DNA of 64,000 nt, from contig NZ_CP067140.1 in assembly GCF_028553805.1 (NCBI RefSeq), forward strand, positions 1,736,001 to 1,800,000. Direction: 5' to 3'. The position numbers were made by a program, and so were the translations under genes. Below are positions 10,112 to 18,770 of the stretch, in pieces; position 1 is the stretch's first letter, and every line of letters begins with the position of its first letter. The stretch comes from Paracoccus saliphilus. Its GTDB lineage: Bacteria > Pseudomonadota > Alphaproteobacteria > Rhodobacterales > Rhodobacteraceae. The notes beneath the pieces are model-generated. The model saw only the letters and a list, made by a program, of their open reading frames with translations. It ran no database searches and was not told the DNA's origin.

Positions 10112-10567
10112 ATGAGCTTTGAAAAGACACTGGCCGACAATGGCATCACCCTGCCGGACGCCCCCGCCCCGGCGGCGAATTACGTGCCCTTTGCCCGCTC
10201 GGGCAACCTGATCTTCGTCTCGGGCCAGATCAGCGCCGACGAGAACGGGCTGATCAAGGGTAAGCTGGGCGAAAGCCTGGATGTCGAGGCGGGCGCTGCC
10301 GCCGCCCGGCGCTGCGGTCTTGCCCTGATCGCGCAATTGCGGGCGGCGACCGGGTCGCTGGACAAGGTCAAACGGGTGGTCAAGCTGACCGGCTTCGTGA
10401 ACTCGACCCCCGATTTCACCGATCAGCCCAAGGTGATCAATGGTTGTTCGGACCTGATGGTCGAGGTCTTTGGCGATGCAGGCCGCCATGCCCGCGCCGC
10501 GGTTTCGGCCGCCGCACTGCCCCTGGGCGTCGCGGTCGAGATCGAAGCGATCTTCGAGGTGGAGTGA
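10112..10567 (+). CDS. RidA/YjgF family enamine/imine deaminase-like protein
   Basis: A 151-residue RidA-family protein. Members hydrolyse reactive 2-aminoacrylate or other enamines released by PLP enzymes, as trimers in the cytoplasm. The family core is visible: RSGNLIFVSGQIS, LKLTGFVNS-like VKLTGFVNSTPDF, and GRHARAAVSAAALPLGVAVEIEAI. The Arg of HARAAV corresponds to the ligand-binding arginine of RidA. The subgroup (about 150 residues with an N-terminal extension) differs from classical RidA of about 128 residues, so the substrate is uncertain. Its stop overlaps the start of the next gene (TGATG). Confidence 0.88.
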   Translation: MSFEKTLADNGITLPDAPAPAANYVPFARSGNLIFVSGQISADENGLIKGKLGESLDVEAGAAAARRCGLALIAQLRAATGSLDKVKRVVKLTGFVNSTPDFTDQPKVINGCSDLMVEVFGDAGRHARAAVSAAALPLGVAVEIEAIFEVE

Positions 10568-11322
10568 TGCGCAAGCTGCCGCCAGAATTCAGCCGCATTC
10601 CCATGTCCCATCGCGGGCTGCATGGGCAGGGGGTGCCGGAGAACTCCCTGGCGGCGGCGAGTGCGGCCATCGCGGCGGGTTACGGTATCGAGATGGATAT
10701 CCAGCCCGCCGCCGATGGCGTGCCGATGGTGTTTCACGATGACGATCTTGAACGGCTGACGGGGGAGAAGGGTCCCATTTCTGGCTATACCGCCGCTTTC
10801 CTGGCCGACAAGCGCCTGCAGGGCAGCGATGAGCCGATCCCGACGCTCGCGCAGATGCTGGAACTGGTGGCGGGGCAGGTGCCGCTATTGATCGAGATCA
10901 AGGATCAGGATGGCCGGCTTGGCCCGCAGATCGGCGAGCTGCATCAAAGGGTGGCCGAGGTTTTGGAAGGTTACGAGGGGCCGGTCGCAATAATGTCCTT
11001 CAATCCGCATATCGTGAAGGCGTTTCACGAGGCGAGCCCCGATATACCCGTAGGGATAACGAGCTGCGGCTTTCCGGCGCAGGACTGGCCCATGCTGACC
11101 GAGGAAACCCGTAGTCACCTGGCCTCGATCATGGATTTCGACCAGGTGGGCGCCTGTTTCATCTCGCATCACAAGGGCAATCTGGACAATCTTCGCGTCG
11201 ATGCGCTCAAATCGCAGGGCGTGCCGATCCTGTGCTGGACCGTCCGTTCGGCCGAGGAAGAGGAGGCGGCGCGGGGTATCGCCGACAATATCACCTTTGA
11301 AGGCTACCGACCGCCAGTCTAG
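10567..11322 (+). CDS. Glycerophosphodiester phosphodiesterase family protein
   Basis: A 251-residue TIM-barrel GDPD enzyme, expected to split glycerophosphodiesters to glycerol 3-phosphate and an alcohol. Active-site landmarks are SHRGLHG (catalytic His and Arg), PENS, the metal ligands in IEMDIQP, the second His in VFHDD and LLIEIKD; the barrel closes with CWTVRS. There is no signal peptide, so it acts in the cytoplasm. It is coupled to the RidA gene by a TGATG overlap. Confidence 0.87.
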   Translation: MRKLPPEFSRIPMSHRGLHGQGVPENSLAAASAAIAAGYGIEMDIQPAADGVPMVFHDDDLERLTGEKGPISGYTAAFLADKRLQGSDEPIPTLAQMLELVAGQVPLLIEIKDQDGRLGPQIGELHQRVAEVLEGYEGPVAIMSFNPHIVKAFHEASPDIPVGITSCGFPAQDWPMLTEETRSHLASIMDFDQVGACFISHHKGNLDNLRVDALKSQGVPILCWTVRSAEEEEAARGIADNITFEGYRPPV

Positions 11323-11448
11323 AGCGAAGATGACTGATCATATCCGGTGCCGGAACCGGGATCGGTCCCCGTCGCGGACAGCAGAGCCCGTTTCCCGGTT
11401 CGGTGCCGTGCTGGCCGATCAGGTGGTGACGGTGGAGATCGAGGGGCA

Positions 11449-11515
11449 GGGGGCGCTGCCCCCATCCGGCCCATCCGGACCGGATTCCCCCGGGATATTT
11501 GCATGAAGAAGAAGG
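11449..11515 (+). repeat. Dispersed hairpin/GATATTT/GAAGAAG element (copy 2)
   Basis: Lies 126 bp after the GDPD gene and reads in the same direction. GGGGGC (11449-11454) pairs with GCCCCC (11458-11463), and after a short gap comes CCCCCGGGATATTTGC followed by ATGAAGAAGAAGG. It belongs to the same family as 18606, 27759, 39791 (minus) and 44045 (minus). Confidence 0.7.
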
Positions 11516-11565
11516 GGCGGATCGTGGCAGCAATCGTTCTGCGCGATCCGAGGCGCCATGGGAAA

Positions 11566-11588
11566 GGGGCCGGAACTGGTCCGGCCCC
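11566..11588 (-). terminator. Intrinsic terminator of the OmpA-like gene
   Basis: A perfect 9-bp stem GGGGCCGGA / TCCGGCCCC with a 5-nt loop lies 22 nt past the OmpA-family stop. On the minus strand it is followed by TTTCCC, so it can stop that gene; it also faces the incoming plus-strand transcripts. Confidence 0.65.
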
Positions 11589-11609
11589 CTGAGTCGATTT
11601 CGTTTGGCT

Positions 11610-12269
11610 TTACTGCGTCGGGCGGATGATGATCTCGACCCGGCGGTTCTGGGCGCGGCCCTCGACCGTGCCGTTCGAGGCGACGGGCTGCGACTCGCCG
11701 CGGCCCACGGCGACGACGCGACCCGAAGAGACGCCGCCCGCGGTCAGGATACCGGCGACCGATTGCGCGCGGCGCTGCGACAGGTCCTGGTTGTAGGCGG
11801 CGCTGCCGGTATTGTCGGTATGGCCAATCACTTCGACGCGGCTGTTCGGGTATTGGTTCAGGTTGCGCGCAACGGCGTAGAGATCGTTCTGCGCCGGGCC
11901 CGACACGGCTGCCGAATCGGTGGCGAAGAGGATGCCCTCGGGCAGGATGACCTGCAGGTAGGAGCCGTGATTGACGATCTGCACATTGGGATTGGTGATC
12001 GCCTGATCCAGCGCCGCGGCCTGACGGTCGAGGATATTGCCGGCAATCGCGCCCGCGGCGGCGCCGAGGATCGCGCCCCTGGCGGCATCGCGGCCCTGGT
12101 TGTTCTTGTCATCGTCGCGGGTGCCGCCCAGCACGGCGCCGACGGCGGCCCCGGCCAGCGCGCCCTGTTGGGTGCGGTTCATGCCGGTTCCGGTTCCGGT
12201 GGTATCGGTGCAGGCGCCGAGGGCGACCAGGCTTGACGCGGCGAGAATGGTAGTCATGCGGAGGTTCAT
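11610..12269 (-). CDS. OmpA-family lipoprotein with glycine-zipper region
   Basis: A 219-residue outer-membrane lipoprotein. The lipobox LGAC puts the lipidated Cys at residue 20. Residues 30-85 hold glycine-zipper repeats (GALAGAAVGAVLGG, ARGAILGAAAGAIAG), which can insert in membranes. The C-terminal 110 residues are an OmpA peptidoglycan-binding domain with EVIGHTDNTGSAAYN and the arginine motif QNRRVEIII. The likely job is to tie the outer membrane to the cell wall. The ATG at 12269 follows GGGAGA; an open frame upstream to 12347 is not protein-like. Confidence 0.9.
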   Translation of the reverse strand: MNLRMTTILAASSLVALGACTDTTGTGTGMNRTQQGALAGAAVGAVLGGTRDDDKNNQGRDAARGAILGAAAGAIAGNILDRQAAALDQAITNPNVQIVNHGSYLQVILPEGILFATDSAAVSGPAQNDLYAVARNLNQYPNSRVEVIGHTDNTGSAAYNQDLSQRRAQSVAGILTAGGVSSGRVVAVGRGESQPVASNGTVEGRAQNRRVEIIIRPTQ

Positions 12270-12602
12270 CTGTCTCCCTTTCCTGTCTTGTATGCGGCAG
12301 AGGCTGTGCCGCGCATATGCTTGATGGACCCGTTCCCGAGTGACCATGATAACGCCTTGCAGGCTGGCTTAGTTCCGCGCGAAAGGAAAGGGAATTGTCC
12401 GGGAAAGTCCTGACAAGGCGTCACAATCCGGCGACGATCCGTGATTCGCTCACAGGCCTGGTCCTTCCGCCGGCTCGCGCGGCGCAGGCCGTGGGGACGA
12501 CGGTTCTGCCGCCTTTCGGACGCGGCCCGGAGATTTGCGGATTCCACCTGCTTGAGGCCGAGACTGCAAGCCGCTAACAAGGCGCAATTGCAGGGGAATG
12601 CC
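12270..12602. other. Divergent intergenic region (OmpA-like gene / hisD)
   Basis: This 333-bp gap between divergent genes must hold both promoters. I could not pick a convincing -35/-10 pair and see no repeat or operator. Confidence 0.5.
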
Positions 12603-13916
12603 ATGCCGGTCACATTGAACACATCCGATGCCGATTTCGAGGCCCGCTTTGCCGCGATGCTGTCGGCCAAGCGCGAGGATTCCCCCGATGTGAACGATGT
12701 CGTGTCCGGGATCATCGCCGATTTGCGCACGCGCGGCGATGCGGTGCTGTGCGAATTGACGACGAAATTCGACCGGCTGGACCTGACGCCGGACCGGCTG
12801 CGCTTTTCCGCCAAGGAGATCACGGCCGAGGTGGCCAAGGTCTCGCCCGAGGATCGGGCCGCGCTGGCGCTCGCGTCAGAGCGTATCCGCGCCTATCACG
12901 CAAGGCAGATGCCGGAGAATGTGAGCTGGACCGATCCCGAGGGCGCGACCCTGGGATGGCGCTGGACGCCGGTATCGGCTGCCGGGCTCTATGTGCCGGG
13001 GGGGCAGGCGGCCTATCCGTCCTCGGTCCTGATGAACGCAATTCCGGCGCGGGTGGCCGGGGTCGAGCGGCTGGTGGTCTGCGTGCCGACGCCGGACGGG
13101 GTGATAAATCCGCTGGTCCTGCTGGCGGCGCAGCTATCGGGCGTGGACGAGATCTATCGCATCGGCGGTGCGCAGGCGATCGCCGCGCTGGCCTATGGGA
13201 CCGAGACCATCCCGCCGGTCGACAAGATCACCGGACCGGGCAATGCCTATGTCGCGGCGGCCAAGCGGCAGGTCTTTGGGCGCGTGGGCATCGACATGAT
13301 CGCCGGTCCCTCCGAGGTGCTGATCATCGCAGAGGGAGAGCAGGACCCCGACTGGCTGGCGCTGGACCTGCTGGCCCAGGCCGAGCATGACGCCGATGCG
13401 CAGTCGATCCTGATCACCACCGATCAGGCGCTTGGCCATGCCGTTGCCGGGGCGGTGGACCGGATCCTGCCGACACTTCCGCGCGCCGGGATCGCCGGGG
13501 CGAGCTGGCGTGATTACGGCACTATCATCATCGCCCGCGATCTGAACGAGGCGGCGGCCCTGTCCGATCGCATCGCGCCCGAGCATCTGGAACTATGCGT
13601 GGACGACCCCGAGGCGCTGGCCGGGAAATGCCGTCATGCCGGGGCGATCTTTCTCGGACCCTATACGCCCGAGGCGGTGGGCGATTATGTGAGCGGTCCG
13701 AATCATGTTCTGCCGACGGCGCGCTCGGCGCGGTTTTCCTCGGGCCTGTCGGTGATGGATTTCCTCAAGCGCACGACCATGGCCCGGTTGACACCCGGTG
13801 CCCTGGCCGCCATCGGTCCCGCCGCCACGCGACTGGCCGCCTCGGAAGGATTGCAGGCGCATGGTGCCTCGGTCGAGGCGCGTCTGAAGGCGCTGAACGA
13901 AAGGAAGGCGGAATGA
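12603..13916 (+). CDS. hisD: Histidinol dehydrogenase
   Basis: Performs the last two steps of histidine synthesis, oxidising L-histidinol to histidine with NAD and zinc. It has 437 residues, normal for HisD. Recognisable blocks are LYVPGGQAAYPSSVLMN, ITGPGNAYVAAAKR, GPSEVLIIA, the zinc/catalytic AQAEHDADAQ, the histidine pair in IAPEHLEL and SGPNHVLPT. MPVTL at 12603 is chosen, with GGGGAA just upstream; a frame open to 12441 lacks homology. The end overlaps the UPF0262 start by 4 nt. Confidence 0.96.
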   Translation: MPVTLNTSDADFEARFAAMLSAKREDSPDVNDVVSGIIADLRTRGDAVLCELTTKFDRLDLTPDRLRFSAKEITAEVAKVSPEDRAALALASERIRAYHARQMPENVSWTDPEGATLGWRWTPVSAAGLYVPGGQAAYPSSVLMNAIPARVAGVERLVVCVPTPDGVINPLVLLAAQLSGVDEIYRIGGAQAIAALAYGTETIPPVDKITGPGNAYVAAAKRQVFGRVGIDMIAGPSEVLIIAEGEQDPDWLALDLLAQAEHDADAQSILITTDQALGHAVAGAVDRILPTLPRAGIAGASWRDYGTIIIARDLNEAAALSDRIAPEHLELCVDDPEALAGKCRHAGAIFLGPYTPEAVGDYVSGPNHVLPTARSARFSSGLSVMDFLKRTTMARLTPGALAAIGPAATRLAASEGLQAHGASVEARLKALNERKAE

Positions 13917-14392
13917 CCAGGATCACCCGCATAGAGATCGACGATTCCGCGATCGCGCCCGCCACGCCGGAGATGGAGCAGGAGCGGAAGGTGGCGATCT
14001 TCGACCTGATCGAGGATAACAGCTTTGCCATTCCGGGGCGCGAGGGGCAGCCTGCCCCGGATGGGCCTTTCGTCCTGTCGCTTGATATTCGCGAGGGACG
14101 GCTGGTTTTCGACATCACCGGCGAGAGTGCCGAGAAAGTGGCCGAGTTTCACCTGTCACTCGGGCCGTTCCGGCAGGTCGTGAAGGATTATTTCCAGATC
14201 TGCCAAAGCTATTTCGATGCCGTGAAACGCCTGCCACCCGCGCAGATAGAAGCCATCGACATGGCGCGGCGGGGGATTCACAACGAGGGTGCCCGGACCC
14301 TGAAAGAACGGCTGGAAGGCAAGGCCGAGTTGGATATCGACACGGCAAGGCGCCTCTTCACTCTGATCTGCGCGCTGATTCCACAGGGCTGA
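13913..14392 (+). CDS. UPF0262 family protein
   Basis: A 159-residue protein of the alphaproteobacterial UPF0262 family, recognised by the N-terminal RITRIEIDD, LIEDNSF and the C-terminal HNEGARTLKERLEGKAELDIDTARRLFTLI. Its function is unknown. It overlaps hisD by 4 nt and is followed 4 bp later by the phosphatase-like gene; this three-gene order recurs in related genomes, as far as I recall. Confidence 0.87.
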   Translation: MTRITRIEIDDSAIAPATPEMEQERKVAIFDLIEDNSFAIPGREGQPAPDGPFVLSLDIREGRLVFDITGESAEKVAEFHLSLGPFRQVVKDYFQICQSYFDAVKRLPPAQIEAIDMARRGIHNEGARTLKERLEGKAELDIDTARRLFTLICALIPQG

Positions 14393-14396
14393 TCGC

Positions 14397-14861
14397 ATGG
14401 CGCAGGATAAGATACCCGCTTCGGTTCTGTTCTGCTGCGATCACAATGCGGTCCGGTCGCCGATGGCCGAAGGGATGATGAAGCAATTCTATGGCCGTGC
14501 CGCCTATGTTCAGTCGGCGGGGGTCAAGAATGACCTGGAGATCGACGGTTTCGCCATCGCGGTCTGCGAGGAGATCGGGATCGAATTGTCCAGCCACCGC
14601 AGCCGGAGCTTCGAGGAGATGCAAGATTGGGGAGACGATCTTGGCGGTTTCGATATGATCGTCGCCCTGTCGCCCGCAAGCCAGCGTCTTGCGTTGGAGA
14701 TGACACGCCTGTTTCACCTTGAGGTTGAATATTGGCCGATCATGGATCCGACCGGCCTGGCCGAGGGGCGCGAGGCCAAGCTGGCTGCCTATCGCCAGAC
14801 ACGGGACCAGATTCGAACGCGAATGCTTGAGCGCTTTGGTCCGCCATTGAATGGCGTTTAA
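14397..14861 (+). CDS. Low-molecular-weight protein-tyrosine-phosphatase-like protein
   Basis: A 154-residue cytoplasmic protein with the low-molecular-weight PTP/arsenate reductase fold. The CX5R phosphate loop is CDHNAVRS near residue 14. The late YWPIMDPTG carries the Asp-Pro pair that includes the general acid of this family. Whether the substrate is phosphotyrosine, phosphoarginine or arsenate is not clear. It is the third gene of the hisD unit. In related genomes infA often follows; it does not here. Confidence 0.85.
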   Translation: MAQDKIPASVLFCCDHNAVRSPMAEGMMKQFYGRAAYVQSAGVKNDLEIDGFAIAVCEEIGIELSSHRSRSFEEMQDWGDDLGGFDMIVALSPASQRLALEMTRLFHLEVEYWPIMDPTGLAEGREAKLAAYRQTRDQIRTRMLERFGPPLNGV

Positions 14862-15249
14862 CATATCTATTTTTTGTCAGCAGGATATCTGGGGTTTCCT
14901 TGCCCCGGAGAGCATGATTCCTGCTTTGATCTGAGTACACCAACATTGCATCACACGGAATCGATTCCGGCCGGAAAGAGATAATTCTTTCGATCCGCGT
15001 GCCGTGGTTAACCGTTTATTCATGCCTTGAAGCGCAATCAGGGGTTGATTTGCGGTTAAGGTGAATCATCAGGTTATGAATCTTTGCATATCGGCAGGCC
15101 CTGTCCTCTCGGGGCGGTCGCCCCGACTTCGGTCGACTACCGTCACCTGAATGATCCCGACCCGTCCAAAGGGCGAGATTCCCGCCCGCTTCACCCCTGC
15201 GGTGTCGCGGTCCGACCTCGTCATGTCTGTTGCAGGAAGGATCATTCGC
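14862..15249. other. Intergenic region upstream of the RTX glycoside hydrolase
   Basis: A 388-bp AT-richer gap. It contains one compact hairpin, CGGGGCG/CGCCCCG at 15110-15125, and a good ribosome-binding site (AGGAAGG at 15234-15240) for the next gene. No terminator with a T-run and no clear promoter was found. Confidence 0.5.
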
Positions 15250-17244
15250 ATGGCAAATGCCGGTGCTCATCTGAACATCATCAATATCCAGGTCCGGGCA
15301 GAGGATAAGTTGGCGCAGGACAAGGCTTCCGGGGTTTTCGTTCAGAACCGCGAAGCTTTCGACAAACATTACCTCGCGTTCGGCGATCACCAGGTCCAGC
15401 CATTGGGCTATACGCCTGCGATGGTGGAGAGATTGGCGGCCGCATTACCCGCGGTGAACACGTTCCGGATCGGCTTCAACGAGAACGCCTTTGACGGAAA
15501 TGGCAATCTGCATGCCGACTACGAGGCCTTCCTTCAGGACTCTCTCGATAACGGCAAGAATCTGATCTTCACCTATGCCGGCTATGGTGCCGCCTATCTT
15601 GGTGAAGAAAAGGGAATGACAGCCGGACGGCTCGAAAAGGCGCTGGATGGGGAATACTTGGACCGGCTGCAGACCGGCTGGACCCGATTTGGCGATTGGC
15701 TGGAGCGCAATCCCGAGATGAAGCCGGCGATCGTCGGGCTCGAGATCATGAATGAACCGGCCAGCTACGCGGCGGCCGCCGATCTCGCCAAGGCCGAGGG
15801 GGGACCTGGCCTTGCGCATTATACCGGCCTCTACGCCGAGCATATGAGCGAAACCGCCGCGATCATCGATGGCTTTTACGACGGCGATATCTATGTCGGG
15901 GCATGGGGGTGGAGTGCGCAGTTCGAACCGCTTGCCGAGACCGGTGAAAACGGTGTCTCGGTCATCGACAGGCTGCGAGCGGATATTGGCGAGGACCTCG
16001 TCTGGTCGGTGCATCACTATCCGGGTTGGGGCAATATCGGTGGGAGCAGCAGCGCCGAGCGCGAGCAGGACTGGGCCGAGTTCATCTCGGTCGTCGATGG
16101 CGATCCGATCGTGCTGACCGAGACGAACAGCTTCGGGGAAACCACGAATCATCCGGATTCGGATCACGCCCCCGATTTCCAGTATTCGCGGATGCTGGGC
16201 TGGTTTGCCGAGAACGACATCGCTGTCGCATGGTTTCCCGGCGCCAATACCGGCGGCTCGGGCCTGGCCTATATCGGTGAAAAGGGCGAGATCGAGATTC
16301 GGCATCAGGACAGCTATGCCGCCGCGATGAACGCCTTCACTGCGGATTCTGACCTGGAGGGTGATGGCGAGGTACAGGTCATCGATGCAAGGCTGCGGAA
16401 CGAGAAAACCGCGAGCGATCACGATCCCGAGTCGCGCTTTGACCCGGTGGAAAAGCTAGGCCTGGGATTGGGCAGCGACGGAGATGACAGGATCATCGGA
16501 ACGAAAGGCGCCAATAATTTCCTTTACGGGCAGGATGGCGACGATGTTCTGATCGGCGCGGATCACGATGACTATCTGTACGGGCAGGGTGGCGATGACA
16601 GGCTTATCGCGACGGGCGCGATCTCGGTCCTTGATGGGGGCGGCGGCGGTGACGTCCTGAAATTGGGCGGAGAAGAGGTCATCGCCACTGGTTCGGCAGG
16701 CAATGACAGCTTCGTACTGGATGGAGCCCAGAGGATCACAATTGCAGATTTCGAGATCGACAGGGATGTTCTGAGCGTTGGTGATCTCTTCGCCGATCTG
16801 CAGGAGTTCGAATCCGCGCTAGAGGTCGTGCCCGGCGAGACCGACGATCATCCGGGCGATCTCCTCATCACGGCACCCGACGGCACGATCATTACCATAC
16901 TGATGGGGGGGAATCTGGCAATCGATCCATCGCAATGGGTCAAGGAGTTCCTGGCCGAAGACGGCGAACCCGATTCGGGGCAAGACGATGGTTCCGAGGC
17001 GGATGACGGAAAAACGCCTGACCCCCGCGTTTCTGCGAAATCTGTACAAGACGTCACTCCCGAAGACGAAGAGGAACTTCCCTTGTCGTTGGCTCCGGCA
17101 GAAATGCGGGATGAATCCGGCGGGGAAAACGGTGACGGGGAGGATGACTCGGACGATTCTTCGGGCGGTATGGGGGGCGCACTCGCCGGGTTGGGATTGG
17201 CGGGTGCGCTTCTGGTCGCTGCTCTGTCGGGCGGGATGTCCTAG
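15250..17244 (+). CDS. Putative secreted GH5-like glycoside hydrolase with C-terminal RTX calcium-binding repeats
   Basis: A 664-residue protein. Residues 1-360 look like a (beta/alpha)8 glycoside hydrolase of the GH5/clan A type: the NEP motif gives a candidate acid/base Glu169 (LEIMNEPAS), VHHYPGW supplies conserved aromatics and Glu291 in VLTETNS is the candidate nucleophile. Residues 408-475 carry nonapeptide RTX repeats (YGQDGDDVLIG, YGQGGDDRLIA), typical of type I secretion; no N-terminal signal peptide is present, which agrees. After an acidic Ser/Asp/Glu linker the protein ends in a hydrophobic Gly/Ala/Leu tail (about 640-664), which is unusual for an RTX protein. The start at 15250 follows AGGAAGG. 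The polysaccharide substrate is unknown. Confidence 0.78.
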   Translation: MANAGAHLNIINIQVRAEDKLAQDKASGVFVQNREAFDKHYLAFGDHQVQPLGYTPAMVERLAAALPAVNTFRIGFNENAFDGNGNLHADYEAFLQDSLDNGKNLIFTYAGYGAAYLGEEKGMTAGRLEKALDGEYLDRLQTGWTRFGDWLERNPEMKPAIVGLEIMNEPASYAAAADLAKAEGGPGLAHYTGLYAEHMSETAAIIDGFYDGDIYVGAWGWSAQFEPLAETGENGVSVIDRLRADIGEDLVWSVHHYPGWGNIGGSSSAEREQDWAEFISVVDGDPIVLTETNSFGETTNHPDSDHAPDFQYSRMLGWFAENDIAVAWFPGANTGGSGLAYIGEKGEIEIRHQDSYAAAMNAFTADSDLEGDGEVQVIDARLRNEKTASDHDPESRFDPVEKLGLGLGSDGDDRIIGTKGANNFLYGQDGDDVLIGADHDDYLYGQGGDDRLIATGAISVLDGGGGGDVLKLGGEEVIATGSAGNDSFVLDGAQRITIADFEIDRDVLSVGDLFADLQEFESALEVVPGETDDHPGDLLITAPDGTIITILMGGNLAIDPSQWVKEFLAEDGEPDSGQDDGSEADDGKTPDPRVSAKSVQDVTPEDEEELPLSLAPAEMRDESGGENGDGEDDSDDSSGGMGGALAGLGLAGALLVAALSGGMS

Positions 17245-17259
17245 AACTCCTCACTCGGC

Positions 17260-17307
17260 GTGCAGGCCCTGCAAATCCATTTCGATCGAATAGGGCAGGG
17301 CCTGCAC
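17260..17307. terminator. Perfect 12-bp inverted repeat between convergent genes
   Basis: GTGCAGGCCCTG at 17260-17271 pairs perfectly with CAGGGCCTGCAC at 17296-17307 across a 24-nt loop. It lies between the RTX hydrolase and the DUF1127 gene, which converge, so a shared bidirectional terminator is likely, though there is no T-run. Confidence 0.55.
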
Positions 17308-17313
17308 ATAGGC

Positions 17314-17544
17314 TTAGCGGTGGCGCCAATGCGGGGGGACATCCCAGATGGGGCGGGCCAGTTCGGCCGCGACATCGTCGCGGGTCAGGCCGACATCGCG
17401 CAATTGCTCGTCGGTCAGGTTCGACAGGTCGATGCGCGTCTTGCGGACATCGAACATGGTCAGGATACGCTCAATCCAACCGGGGCGCGGGACGATGCCT
17501 TGCCCGGTCACGACGCGTAGCATTGCTGCGGATTTCTGTGCCAT
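17314..17544 (-). CDS. DUF1127 small protein
   Basis: A 76-residue protein whose C-terminal half (LSNLTDEQLRDVGLTRDDVAAEL) is the DUF1127 (YjiS-like) Arg/Leu-rich motif. Small DUF1127 proteins in alphaproteobacteria have been linked to RNA turnover and phosphate or stress responses; the role here is unknown. A strong GGAGGTGA precedes the ATG. It is divergent from the LysR gene across 137 bp, which suggests the regulator may control it. Confidence 0.85.
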   Translation of the reverse strand: MAQKSAAMLRVVTGQGIVPRPGWIERILTMFDVRKTRIDLSNLTDEQLRDVGLTRDDVAAELARPIWDVPPHWRHR

Positions 17545-17681
17545 TCTTCACCTCCGGTGATCTATTGCATCAAGAAGGATGATAATATTGATACTTACCA
17601 TCCGATGGGTTGATATTTACGCCTTCCGGATGTATTCGTAAAACGAATGATTTTGATGGTTGGCATCAGGAGGATTGAAGG

Positions 17682-18557
17682 ATGCGGAATCTCGATATCG
17701 CCACGCTGCGCTCGCTGCAGGCGGTGGCCGAATATGGCGCGGTGACCCGCGCGGCAGAGTCGCTGAACATGACGCAAAGCGCCCTGTCGATGCAGATGAA
17801 ACGGCTGGAAGAGATCTTCGGTCAGCCGATGCTGATGAAACAGGGGCGCGGGGTCGTGCTGTCGGACATGGCCTCGGAACTTCTGGTCGAGGCGCGCAAG
17901 CTCGTGGCGATGAATGACAGGATCATGTCACGCTTCACCGGGGAACGGCCCGAGGGACGGTTGCGGGTCGGGCTTACCTCTGACTGGCTGCTGGACAAGG
18001 TCGCGCAGGCAGTGCGGGCATTCCGGGAGCATAATCCCCGGGTCGAACTGATCATCAACGACGGCAATACCGTGGATCTGCGCAAGCAGATGAAGAACGG
18101 CGATCACGATGTGATCCTGACGACGGAATTCGAGGCGCCGCCGGGTGCGATCCATCTTGCCAAGCTCGACCTGATCTGGGTCGGGGCGATCGGCGGCACG
18201 GCCTGGCGGCAGCGGCCGCTACCGCTCGCGAATTCGCCACGTTGCGCCTATTACCCGGTCGGCATCGCTGCGCTCGAACAGGCCGGGATCGAATGGAGCC
18301 AGTCGGTCGGCGATGGTGGCTGCGAGGCGTGGCGGATGCTGGCGGCGGCGGATCTAGGGGTCAATCTGCAGGTCGCGGGAATTGCTTTGACAGGGCTTGA
18401 GACAATCGATCACGGCGGGGCGTTGCCGCCACTGCCGCCGACATGGCTGAACGCCTATGTCACGGATGGACCGGCCCGCTGCCTGGCTTCGGATTTCGCC
18501 TGCTACCTGCGTCGCGCGGTGAACGAGGTGGCAGAGGTGGCCGCGGCCGCGGCCTGA
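17682..18557 (+). CDS. LysR-family transcriptional regulator
   Basis: A 291-residue LysR protein. The N-terminal winged helix-turn-helix is clear: DIATLRSLQAVAEYGAVTRAAESLNMTQSALSMQMKRLEE, followed by the linker helix and an effector-binding domain from about residue 95 (LRVGLTSDWLLDKVAQAV). AGGAGG lies just upstream of the ATG. It is transcribed away from the DUF1127 gene; the inducer and targets are unknown. Confidence 0.92.
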   Translation: MRNLDIATLRSLQAVAEYGAVTRAAESLNMTQSALSMQMKRLEEIFGQPMLMKQGRGVVLSDMASELLVEARKLVAMNDRIMSRFTGERPEGRLRVGLTSDWLLDKVAQAVRAFREHNPRVELIINDGNTVDLRKQMKNGDHDVILTTEFEAPPGAIHLAKLDLIWVGAIGGTAWRQRPLPLANSPRCAYYPVGIAALEQAGIEWSQSVGDGGCEAWRMLAAADLGVNLQVAGIALTGLETIDHGGALPPLPPTWLNAYVTDGPARCLASDFACYLRRAVNEVAEVAAAAA

Positions 18558-18605
18558 GCGGTTTCGGTTCCGGTTGAGTTTACCGGTTGCGCCGGGTGAT
18601 GGCTT

Positions 18606-18676
18606 ATTGCGTCCCGCGATGGCCGGGGGTTTCACACCCCCGGACCCCCGTGGGATATTTCCATGAAGAAGAAGGG
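18606..18676 (+). repeat. Dispersed hairpin/GATATTT/GAAGAAG element (copy 3)
   Basis: Begins 48 bp after the LysR stop, in the same direction. TTGCGTCCCGCGATGG leads into a 7-bp stem CCGGGGG (18623-18629) / CCCCCGG (18637-18643), then ACCCCCGTGGGATATTT and CCATGAAGAAGAAGG. The TTGCGTCCCGCGA lead is shared with the copy at 27759 and, with one change, with the copy at 44045. Confidence 0.75.
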
Positions 18677-18770
18677 AGGGGCGATCTCTGGCGGGTGAAA
18701 CCGCTCTGGCGCGGCCACACCACCGCAGCCTGCACGGAAATGTGAATGCAGGCGGGAGCGTACGCTGCCT

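Noticed and set aside
14862..15249. infA downstream of the hisD operon
   Set aside because: Often found there in related genomes, but no IF-1-like frame exists in this gap.
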